Below are positions 44,913 to 56,900 of a DNA stretch of 64,000 nucleotides, one piece after another. The stretch is from positions 23,931,395 through 23,995,394 of the forward strand of contig JARZZO010000002.1 in the NCBI GenBank assembly GCA_030544215.1, written 5' to 3'. How positions within the stretch are numbered: position 1 is the first letter of the stretch; every line of letters starts with the position of its first letter. A program made the translations under genes and the position numbers. This DNA is from Zantedeschia hybrid cultivar (lineage: Eukaryota > Streptophyta > Magnoliopsida > Alismatales > Araceae). The notes under the pieces are model-generated. The model ran no database searches and had not been told where the DNA came from. It saw only the letters and a program-made list of their open reading frames with translations.

Positions 44913-47900
44913 ATGGACGCCCTCCGGAGGTCCTTCAAATCCCGCGGCCCCTCCGCCGACCTCGACCACCAGGAGCACCAGCCCATCCTCTCCTACCGCG
45001 GGAACCCCTCCGGCGAGGACGCCGATAGCCGCCCCGAGGTCGTTGTCAAAGTTGACAACAGCCGCGACCTCGACCCCCGCGGCGCGGGAAACAACGGCAG
45101 GGTGTGGAGAGGCTCCAGCTACGAGTTCTGGATGGACGGGAGCGGCGAAGGCGGCGCGGGGTTCAGCTTCCTGCCACAGCCACAGCCACAGCCAAGGCGT
45201 GGGGCAGCGGCGGAGATCGGCGAGGATCCGCCGTCGAGGCTCATCTCGGCGTTCCTCCACAAGCAGAAGGCCAGCGGCGGGGACGTGTCCCTGGACATGG
45301 ACATGGAGATGGAGGAGCTCAGGAAGGCGCCGACCCCGCCGGCCCCCTCCTCCGCCGTCAACTCGAAGGAGCTCCGCGTCTCGTTCCAGGAACCCTCCGC
45401 AGAGGTCCTCCTCCGCCGACGCAGCAACGGCCACGACGGCTCGTCCTCGGACTCCGATGGCGTCGGCGATGGTGGCAAACGCGGGAGTGGCGGCATTGGT
45501 GATGAGGGAGCAGAGGTCCTGAAGTGCTCGTCGAACTCGTCGTTCCGGCGGACATCTACCCTGCTGCGCACCAGGACCAAGTCGAGGCTGATGGATCCGC
45601 CGCCTTGCATTTCGGGAGCGCTCGCTTCTAGCGACAATGATCGGAGGCCGCAGTCGCCGGCGACGGCGGCAAGGTCGGGACTGTTCAGGTCGGGGGCGCT
45701 GGGCGGGAAGCCCCAGCACGACGAGGACGATGATGACCCCTTCGTGGACGAGGACGTCCCGGAGGAGTACAGGCGCGCCAAGGTCGACACCCTCACCTTG
45801 ATCCAGTGGGCCAGCCTCTTCCTCATCCTCGCCGCGCTCGCCTGCAGCCTCGCCATCCCTGCGCTGGAGCGCCAGAGCATCTGGAATCTCCACCTGTGGA
45901 AGTGGGAGCTCCTTATCCTGGTTCTCATCTGCGGGCGCCTCGTCTCCGGGTGGGTCATCCGTGTCGTTGTCTTCTTCTTCGAGCGCAACTTCCTCCTGCG
46001 CAAGCGTGTGCTTTACTTCGTTTACGGGGTGCGAAAGGCCGTCCAGAACTGTCTCTGGCTGGGCCTCGTGCTCCTCGCCTGGCACTGCATCTTCGACAAG
46101 AAGGTAGAAAGGGAGACAAAAAGCAAGACCCTCTCCTATATCACCAAGGTCCTCGTCTGCCTCCTAGTGGCCACACTGCTGCGGCTCGTGAAGACGCTCC
46201 TGGTTAAGGTCCTGGCGTCCTCGTTTCATGTCAGCACATACTTCGATCGTATTCAGGAATCCCTGTTCAACCAGTATGTGATCGAGACACTCTCCGGCCC
46301 TCCCTTGATCGAAATCCAGCACATCAGGGACGAGGAGGAGCAGGTCATGGCCGAGGTGCAAAAGCTCCAGAACGCCGGGGCCGCGATCTCGCCAGAGCTC
46401 ACGGCAGCAGCTATGCCATGTAAGAGTGGGAGGGTGATTGGTGCTGGGGGCAAGGGAGCCTCCCCGAGGACCTTGCCAGTTGGGAAGAGCGGGAGGTTTT
46501 CAGGGATGGTGACTGGGAAGGAATGTGGTCGGCCGCAGGATGAGGGCATCACAATTGAGCACCTGCATAAGTTGAACCAGAAGAATGTGTCAGCATGGAA
46601 CATGAAGAGGCTGATGAACATAGTGCGGCATGGATCCCTGTCTACACTTGACGAGCAGATACCAGATGCGAGTGGGGAGGATGAGTCTGCAACGCAGATA
46701 CGTAGTGAGTATGAGGCGAAGATTGCTGCCAAGAAGATTTTCATGAATGTGGCTAAACCTGGGTCCAAGTAAGACTTCCCTTTGTTCCATCTTATTTTGC
46801 TTTTCTCATATGACAAGCAGTTGAGCAAGAAGTTTGAGGTTTAGACAACTGTTAAATTTCACTTGAACATATGACTTGTTAGCACTGAAATTCTGTTCCA
46901 ACTGGTAGAATATATTTAAGTGGTGCCTTATTATCTATTAGTTCTAATTGTGTATATTATCTATTACTTCTGCTTGTATATAAAATCAGTCATTAATGTT
47001 TATTGTTGTTTTGCTTTAACATGCACCAAAGGCCTTTTCGGATGCAAGGCATAAGTGAGATTAAAGTGAACCTAAATGCTTTTAAACCAAATATATCGTA
47101 AATCCAATCGAGTTTATCGTAAACTCAAGACCTTCCCATGAACACAATTATCATAAACCTACTTTCCCATAAACACAATTATCATAAACCTACTTTTAGT
47201 TTGGTTTATGCTGGAGATGCTCCTCAGGTTTATCATAAACACAATTATGATAAACCTACTTTTAGTTTGGTTTATGGTGGAGATGCTCCTCAGGTTTATC
47301 ATAAACACAATTACATTTATATAGGACAATGACACATGAGCTTATGGAAAACATGTGTATGATAAATGGCTTTTTGATAAATGTGTTTATGAAAACTCCA
47401 TCAATTTTTTTTTGAAGTTGCATCTAGACATGGCTAGATTCAAGTGCAATATCGTTTCTTAACAGTTTCATGCTTGATTTATGGCTCATTGGCCTGCAAT
47501 ATGTTAGCCATAGGATTAAAGCATGATGGGTGAAGTGCAGACTTTCCACAGGAGTCTTGTGTGACCGCAAGATCCCTACAAAGTTGAAAAGAAAATTCTA
47601 CTATATGACGATAAGACCTACAATGTTGTATGCTAGTGAGTGTTGGGCAATGAAGGAGCAACATGTCTTCAAGATGAGTGTTACCGGGATGAGAATGTTA
47701 AGGGGGAGGTGCAGACATACGAAGTTCGATAAATTTGTAATGAGTGTATTAGAGAAAAGGTGGGAGTGGTAGCAATCGAGGACAAATTGAGAGAAGGGAG
47801 ATTGAGATGGTTTGGGCATGTTAGGCGTAGATCTAGGGAGGCTTCAATTAGAAAAAGGGAAGCATATTAGAATAGAGGAAGGGAAGAGAGGAAGTGGTAG

Positions 47901-50900
47901 ACCTAGATTATCTTGAAGGAGGGTAGTTTGGAGGCTTTAAACCTTTTATAAGAGGTAGCCCAAAACCGTTTAGAGTGGAGACAAAGAATTCATATAGCCG
48001 ACCCCAATTAATTTGGGATTAAGACTTAGTTGAATTGAGTTGGCCTGCAATATGTTAAACTCTAACATGGACCGAGTGGTCCCTAAATTGTGAAAGGAAG
48101 TGTCACACAAGTGCATCCTTTTATGTAATTTATGCAGGCAGCATTCCATCGGAGATATCAGGAGATTCATTCAATTGCTTAGTCTTAAGAATAACCTATT
48201 GGAGCATCTCACTTGCTATTGGTGTCTTTTTTTGTTTTTACCTTTTACAAGAAAGAGTCTCCATCTAATTTCATCAACTAATATCCATCTAGTTTTGTCA
48301 ACTAGTACTCCTTGCAGAAAGAGTAGGGTGGATGCACACTCCCCAGACAACCTCCCATCCTCCACTCTTCCAAATTTGATGGCAATAGGCAGATAAGTAG
48401 CAATCAGTAAAATTCATAGCAACAGAGCTTTGCACATGTCTGAACAAGATACATCCTACTTGTGGGCCCTTTCATCTCTTTAAATAGCTTTTAATGGAGG
48501 ATGCAATGTGATGAAACACGTTTGAGGCTTTTATCAGTTCTTGTAAGCTATCTTCAGTTTACACCACTGCCGAGGAGTGGCTTTGCAAAAAATACTTGCA
48601 CATTTCATAAGCTGTGGTTTAGAGAAAGAAGTTTGCTCTTGCTCATATTTTATTTGATAGAGGGCATTTATTAAGTGCAAATTGCTGGAAGACAGAAGCA
48701 GTAATCAATGGCCAGTAGTGGATCATAGAATATTGCATCAAAATCTAACTATTTAAAGAAGAAAATCATGTGCTCCTCTTTGCCAGGAAAACTCCCTCCG
48801 AAAAACATGAAGGAAAAAAAAGATATCATAGATGGTAAAGTTCAATTGCAGCTTGTCCAAAATATTCTTTTCTTTTGTCAGAAATTGTCCTCTGCTATTT
48901 TCTTTACCAGATATAGCAGTCATAACATCTTTGGAGGCCAATCCTGTAAGCAGTAAGCTTAGAAATGATACCCACATACTGCAAGTCCTGAAATATGGAT
49001 TGATGATGTAGTGAAGAAGAGTCTCAGGCAAATACTCAAATTGTGATTAATTTTTAGCAAATCCTCAGGAAGACTTGATCTCATCTATGGTATTTTTGTC
49101 ATCATACACCTCTATAGTCAAACTAATCAGTTATAGTACGGGGGAGCTAGGTGCAATGGTAAGGTTGCTCCATGATGACCTTGACATCATGGGTTTAAAT
49201 CTGGAAACAGCCTCTTTGCATACAATTGACCCTGTCCAGATCCTACAGTAACCAAAGCCTCATGGCATTGGGCCACCCTTTCCAATTAGTTTTGGTAGGG
49301 CGTGATTTTCCTTCCTATGGATTGATAGAGCTTTCCTTACTATTTTTGGTATACTGTGTGCCTGATCTATTTACGTACCTTCACAACGCTTGCATATTCC
49401 TAGAACATTTGTCAGTACTAGATGATACCAGACACTCATTGCTCCTCCTCTAGGAAATTGATTATTCAATAAGATTTCACATTAGTCATTTAGGGAGACC
49501 ATGAGAACTTGTAGAATTTCAGTGTTACTCCCACATATTGTATGTGAAACTCCATGTAAAAGAGTACCCATGAACTACTTGCTTTCCTTACTACGGTTAA
49601 CCTCTTGTAGTAAAAGGATACTGACTAGGTTAAATTTTAACCTCTTTGGGGCACCTATGTTTTCTGGTCTTGTTGGCGGTAAGGAAATAAACATTGAACC
49701 AGGGCATGGTATGCAATTTTATATGGTCAAGAGTGCATTGATTTCGCATAATATAGACCAAGGTACTCGCTTCTAGTTCTTGATGGATGTGTAGCTATTT
49801 CGTACGTAATAAGGGCAAAAGGGTAATTCAGAGCTGATCCTTAGTTTAAAACAATCATCATGAGCAACGTTCATTTTCTATTAGCTATCCTCACATTAGT
49901 CATTCCTCATCCTTATGTATCACTAATTATGTTTGTATAATAGATCCCTTATTTTCTGGTGTCCATCAAAAAATACGCTTTAGGCTTTACCACATGCTTT
50001 CTCCAAATCCTGATAAAAATATGGCATTGCTTGTATAATTATAAAAGTTGACTGCTCTCAAATATTGCACTTAGCACGTTTCATCAATGCTGACTACACT
50101 CCATATTTGCTTCCTAAATAGGGAACTGTACTTGCTTCCCAAATTGGGAGGTTCTTAGGGCAACAATTCTGCAACTCTATGATTCAAAGTAATTCACTTA
50201 GGGAGTTAGGGTCTGTTTATTTAGATGTAGATAGTGCTGCATCCACACCTTTTTAGGAAATCTCCAACTGGTAGGCTTGTTTGGCTGTTATGAGAGTTTC
50301 AGTCAAAGGAAAAATCCATTCATTGACCATGCTCAAATCCGGAGAAGGGCATCCACCCAAAGTCCAGGAATACTGTTCTACGAGAACCCATGTGATGGGA
50401 ATCCAGGAACTGCAGAAAGGAACCAAAGGTCCTTGTTGTATTTTGTTTGGCCCATTAGAGGCCTAATTGATGTCTTTTCTATTTTATTTATTTTCCTGCA
50501 TGTTTTACTATTTTAGGAGTCCTAGGGGTAGCTTGGTAATTTCCTATTAGGGCTTCCTTTTTTGGGGCCTATATATATCCATGTATTCCCTTTTGCAAAA
50601 CCTAACGATTAGAATGAGATTCCTGTTGCAGCCGCCACTGTGCTGTGTGTGCGTGTAGAACCCGTAAAGGGTTGGTGTGAAGGGGCAATACACAACTTTC
50701 AGGCGCCGCCTCCTGCTCATCTCCATCCCTCTTTTGCTCAGAAGTTTGCCTTCCATGGGATCCTTCGTAGGGACAAGTGGCAATCCCACGGGAGTAGAAA
50801 GGCGTCAGTATCCTCTTACTCACAGATGACAACATTCAAATATAATTTTTTTTCCTCTCTATGTTTCCATCTCCCTACAAAATAATCAATGCAAATTTGC

Positions 50901-53900
50901 AAGTCATTACATCCTTATTTACACAAATCTGGAAGTGAAAGAACATAAACTACAGAAAAGTTTCAATACTTTTCACTTTTCTTGATTGATCAAACCTTGC
51001 AAACCTGGTGGGCATTCCCGAATGTAATGGGATCGCACTTCCTACGCAAATCTGCTCCCAAAGAGGGGGGGGGGGATCCGCACCCCACCCCTGAAATGGG
51101 ACCAACACCAAAACCAATGAATCCTGCTACTAAGATCTAAGGGAAGGAAAAAAAAAAAAAGAGCAAGAAAGAGAAAATTTTAGAGAGATAAGGATGTTAA
51201 ATAGAGTGTGTGTGTTATAGAAAGATGACTTAAAAAGTTCCTTGAACAGTCCACCCGACCGTTATAGAGTGCCACTTCTCATAGCCAAGTCGATAGAGAA
51301 GAGAGTTTAGACTTTAAGGAGAAAAAACTTAGAGAGAGAGAGGGAGAGAAAAATTAATTAGATAGAAAAAAACTTAGAGAGAGGGGGAAGAGAGATAGTG
51401 AGAGAAAACTTATACATAAATATAATTAGAACATTAGATAGAAAAAAATTAGAGAGAGGGAAGATAAAATTTAAATAGAGAAATATAAATTAGATAGAAA
51501 AAACTTATAGAGAGGGAAGAGAGAGAGGAGGGCACTTGGATGGGGTGGAGAGTGGCCTTGGGGGGTTTAGATAGAACAACACAAAAGAAGATTTGGCAAG
51601 ATCTTATTGTTCCCTATTTTGGGAGAGGTTAGGGAACATTATTTTTATAATATATGTATAATTATAAATCTGCAAAGTTAAAAATGCATAAATAATAAAA
51701 TAAAGTTGTCATACATAATCTTTCCCACAAAAGAAGTTACATTCAAAAGATGAAAACAAATTACATTCAAAATGCAGCAACAAACTTACCAAACTCTTTG
51801 TAAGAGATTCATTCAAACTTTGTACATGCTACAACAAAATGGAATATCCCCAAAAGGAAAACTAAAAGCAGTATAACATAAATTTGCGCAATTTGTCCAC
51901 AAAGTTTTCAATTTGTTTGCAAGCTTGAGATTTTTTCTGGGGAAATTTTTTATAGAATCCTGACTTAGTGTCATCAGTCTTGAAGAGATTGTAGCTACTA
52001 TTTTTTGTGGGAAAACTGTGGAAAAACATTTTTTTTTTCAAGAGGTTAAATGACAAGTCACCATTAACTAATATGTTGTAGATACCATTTTTGTTGGAAA
52101 ATGGAGGAAGCACAAATGGAAACTAGGAAAGCTGATATATGGCTCAAACCCATATAAGGATTTTACCAATCAGTGGTATACGGCCAGAAAAGCTCGTACA
52201 AGGATAAAATCATAAATGCCAGTCTGCAGTACATGGAAGAATCACAAAAGAACAATGAAAAGATGTCCCGAGAAAGACTTCTGCGTCTCCTTTCTGTGGG
52301 AAGCACTGTGCCCTGTTTTCGGTAAGGAAAAGAAGCCTTCTAGCCACCTCCTCCCTCCATCTCTCAACCCTAGGCCACAAAAAGAAAAGAAGCTTTCCAG
52401 CCGCCTCCTCCCTACATCTCTCAATCTTAGGTCTATCTTCCAAGGGATTACACAACTTTCAGGTGCCGCCTCCTGCTTATCTCCATCCCTCTTTTGCTCA
52501 GAAGTTTGCCTTCCATGGGATCCTTCGTAGGGACAAGTGGCAATCCCATGGGACTAGAAAGGCGTCAATATCCTCTTACTCACAGATGACTACGTTCAAA
52601 TATAAATGCAAGTCATTACATCCTTATTTACACAAATCTGGAAGTGAAAGAACATAAACTACAGAAAAGTTTCAATACTTTTCAAGATTGATCAAACCTT
52701 GCAAACCTGATGGGCGTTCCTGAATGTAATGGGATCGCACTTCCTACGCAAATCTGCTCCCAAAAGAGGGGGGGGGGATCCGTCCCCCCGAAATGGGACC
52801 AGACACCAAAACCAATGAATCCTGCTACTAAGATCTAAGGGAAGGAAAAAAAAGAGCAAGAAAGAGAAAATTTTAGAGAGATAAGGATGTTAAATAGAGT
52901 GTGTGTGTGTTATAGAAAGACGACTTAAAAAAGTGCCTTGAAGAGTCCACCCGACCGTTATAGAGTGCCACTTCTCATAGCCAAGTCGATAGAGAAGATA
53001 GTTTAGACTTTAGGGAGAAAAAACTTAAAGAGAGAGAGAGGGAGAGAAAAATTAATTAGATAGAAAAAAAAACTGATACATAAATATTAATTAGAACATT
53101 AGATAGAAAAAAATTAGAGAGAGGGAAGATAAAATTTAAATTAGATAGAAAAAACTTACATAGAGAGAGGAGGGCACTTGGATGGGGTGGCGAGTGGCCT
53201 TGGGGGGTTTAGATAGAACAACATCCGCCCCCCCCCAAAGGCCCAACTAGCTGTTTTGAATGTCCCTAACAGATAGCCAATTGCTAGCTTTCAAACTAGC
53301 CATTGGCGACGGCTAGTTTGAAGCTAGCCGCTGGGGGCTGGACCGGCCTGATCCGACATGAGGATCAGGCGACCCAGTCCATTCACACCCTCTGCTCCCG
53401 ATTTCGGTCCAGAACCGACGGATTGGGACATGAGATCGGATTGGACCAGCCCGAAACTGATCGGATTGGCCGATCTGGTCTGATCCATTCCCAGCATTCC
53501 ATGGTAGCAAATTCATTGAGTGAATTTGCAATCAATGAAAATCCACAATTCAAATATTCGTTAGATTGTGGTTTGCCATTTCTTGGTCAAGTATGAATTA
53601 GATTCTGCTTTGAAATATTAAACACTATGTTGAACCCGAAAAATTTTCATGCAAGATAACGCCGTTTGAGTATGCATATGCACATGGCATATACTCACAT
53701 TGATGTGAGCTCACTATAGGAAAATATATATATATGCGTAACAACATGTTCACATGGGACTATGTTATGCAAAACAAATATATATGCCTATGATATGAGG
53801 GATAATACCCAGGGTTTAAAAACTCGGCTCGGATCGGCACGGATCGGCCGAGTCGGACAGGTTTTTGGCCGACCGTGCCGATTCCGGGGTTCCTTGCCGA

Positions 53901-56900
53901 GTCCTGGACTCGGATCGGCCGGTCCGAGCCGGATCGGGCGATCCTGGACCGGATCGGGCCGAGTCGGCTCGGATCGGCCCGACCCGGCCCCCAACGGCTA
54001 GTTTGACTAGCCGTTGGGGGTCAAACTAGCCGTTGCTGGCCGTTCCCAAACGGCCAGCAACGGCTAGTTTGGGCCTTGGGGGTCTATTTAAACCCCCCCA
54101 AGGCCCTCCTAAGGCTCCACAAATGCCCTTTGAGCCTCCTAACATTCTTGCTCTCTCTCCCTCATAGAATTCTCTCTCCATCTCTCCCACGAGGTCACTT
54201 CTAGTCTACTACAAGCTCCGCGATCTCTCATCTTCTTGTGCTGTGAAGGAATGGCATCTCAAGGTGCTGCTGAGCGGTCATCTGGGAATCCTCCTAGTGC
54301 TGATCCTGCTTGGGGTCATTGCACACCGGTGGACATGAGCCAAAGAAAGGTACAATGCAAATATTGCAACCGGGTTGTCTCTGGCGGGGTCTACCGATTC
54401 AAACAACATCTTGCTGGAATAAAAGGTGAAGTTGCAGCATGTGCTCGAGTTCCTTCAGAGGTTAGGATCCAATTTCGAACTTACATGAAGGAGAAGGAAT
54501 CAAGCAAAGCAAGTACTGCCAGAAGAAGACAGGAAATTCGAGAGGAATTGACTGAACCAGCGCGAAGGTCTGATGCTGGAGTCCGGCTTGGTGGAAGTAA
54601 TCAACCTATAAATGTTGATGATTGGGATACAAGTAAGTTTCTTATTTAACTTATTTTCATGTTCTTCACTTAACGTTTTCAGACAAATAGTTATAGTAGA
54701 TTAATTTTTTTTCTTTTACATTTAAAGCTGAATTGCGACGTGCAATGGAAGCAAGCCGGCGGTCCTTTGCAGATGAGGACTTATTTCGGCACACTGGAAG
54801 ATACGGAGGACAAGGAAGTGGCTCCACACCTTCTGCACAAGGGAGCACTAGCGCCGGCATGAGCACTAATGTATGCGAGGAGCTGCCTCAGGAGTTCACT
54901 AGAGCTGCAGATCCTAGAGTAGGTCCAATAGATCCCTTGCTCACCAAGAAGAGGGATAAACAACCTTCTATTAGTGCTGCATTCAAGAACTTAAAACTTT
55001 GTAAGGAGAAGATAGGGAGAGCTACATCTAGGTGGTTTTTCTATAACAGTATCCCTACTAATGCGGCCAAGGGGCCATATTATGAGTCCATGATCGAGAC
55101 CATACAAGAAGTTGGCAAAGGGGTTGAAGGACCTTCTCCATATGAGATATACAACAAGTACTTGGATATGGAAGTTGATGACATCCGAACATACATTAAA
55201 TCATTTGAAAGGATCTGGGATGAGTATGGATGCACTTTAATGTGCGATGGATGGACAGGTACATAAATCTTATATTCAGTTTCTTATCTTATCTTCATTT
55301 TTTCTTAATCAGAATAGGTCTATTTCTGATTTCTTATCACGTTTGGAATTTTACAGGGATAACAAGAAGAAGTATGATCAACTTCTTAATTTACTGTAAA
55401 GCTGGAACCGTATTTTGGAAGTCCATTGATGCATCTGGAAAGATAAAGAATGCCCAGTACCTGTGTGAATTAATGGATCAAATGGTGGAAGAAGTGGGCG
55501 AAAAAAGGATTGTCCAAGTGGTTACGGACAATGCAGCGGCGTTCAAGTTAGCTGGACAAATGTTGATGCAAAAGAGAGAACATTTATACTGGGTTCCCTG
55601 TTCTGCTCATTGTATTGACTTGATGTTGGAAGACATTTGCTCTGATCCGATGGTAGATGGAGTGGTCAAGAGTGGTCGATTTATCACCACATTCATCTAC
55701 AACCACAACAACATTCTGGATATCATGCGCACACATACTCATGGAAGAGAGTTGCTTCGTCCGGGAGCCACCATGTTTGCATCTCAATATATCTCTCTAG
55801 ATAGTTTAAGTCAACAAAAGAACAACTTGATTAGGATGGTGGCATCGGAAGATTGGGAGAATCACATATTGCGGCATGTACCAACTAAGGTCAGAGAGAA
55901 AGGTAAGAAAGTGGCTGATTTAATTCAGTCTAGACCCTTCTGGAGGGGGGTGCAAGCGGTGTTAAATGTTGTAGAACCGCTTGTCCGTGTCTTGCGATCT
56001 TGTGATGGAGAAAGAAGATCGGATATGGGTTTTTTATATGAAGCTATGGACAGAGCTAAGGAGCTCATTCAACTGAACAACCCAACAACCTTTGTGAAGT
56101 GGTGGGACATAATAGACAGACGTTGGGAACACACTTTACATCACGATCTTCATGCAGCTGGTAAGCTACTAACTTTCTATATGTATTATTTGTATACACA
56201 TTTCTCTTAAGTAATAACTAACTTCGACTTATTTATTTAGGTTATTTTTTCAACTCTCAGTACATGTTCAGAACTGATGGGAAGAAGGATAGCTATGATA
56301 GTTGTTCGGAAGTGTTGATGGGGGCTAAGTCTGTTATTAAGCGTATGCTTGCAGATGAGGACATAGCAATATTGGCATGCAAGCAAATGCATGATTACAG
56401 AATGATGTTATACCACTTTGGGACAAGTACTGCTCAAAGAGCTGCCAAAATTTTGAGTCCAAGTTTGAAAATTATTAACTAGATGTTCTACTTAAATTTT
56501 AATTATAACTTGCACATTGTTGACATGGCCAATTTTCTATTTACAGCTGACTGATGGCTAGATCATGGAAAAACATATGGGTATGAAGATCTAGCCTATG
56601 TTGCAATTCGGGTCTTAAGTCAAACAACCTCTTCATCAGGCTGTGAGAGAAACTGGAGCACCTTTGGCTTGATTCACACCAAGCAAATGAATAGATTGAA
56701 GTCGAGCCGTCTAGAGAAGCTCGTATTCTGTCATTATAACATGAGGTTGAAGCTAAAGAATCTGGAGCTCATAAGGAACCTTCAAAGGCAGGAGAAAGAG
56801 AGAATTTCCGGACAAGCCACAGAGACGACACATGCAGAAGAACCCATAGACTTGGATGAGCTGTTCGAGGAGCAACATCCACTAAATGCATGGGTTGATT

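Noticed and set aside
45043..45522. Alternative plus-strand frames of 130-160 codons inside MSL exon 1
   Set aside because: Arg/Ser/Pro-rich shadow frames caused by GC-rich codons of the true frame.
44721..46085. 454-codon open frame on the minus strand
   Set aside because: It lies antisense to MSL exon 1, and the high GC3 of that exon removes stop codons on the other strand. No domain is visible, and the sense frame is clearly conserved.
51061..51072. G-homopolymers here and C-homopolymers elsewhere as regulatory sites
   Set aside because: Probably simple homopolymer runs inside repeats; length may be unreliable in the assembly.
56241..56482. Natural end of the hAT protein at LSPSLKIIN
   Set aside because: The better reading is a donor at 56463 and acceptor at 56546, which restores the conserved dimerisation region except for one stop codon.
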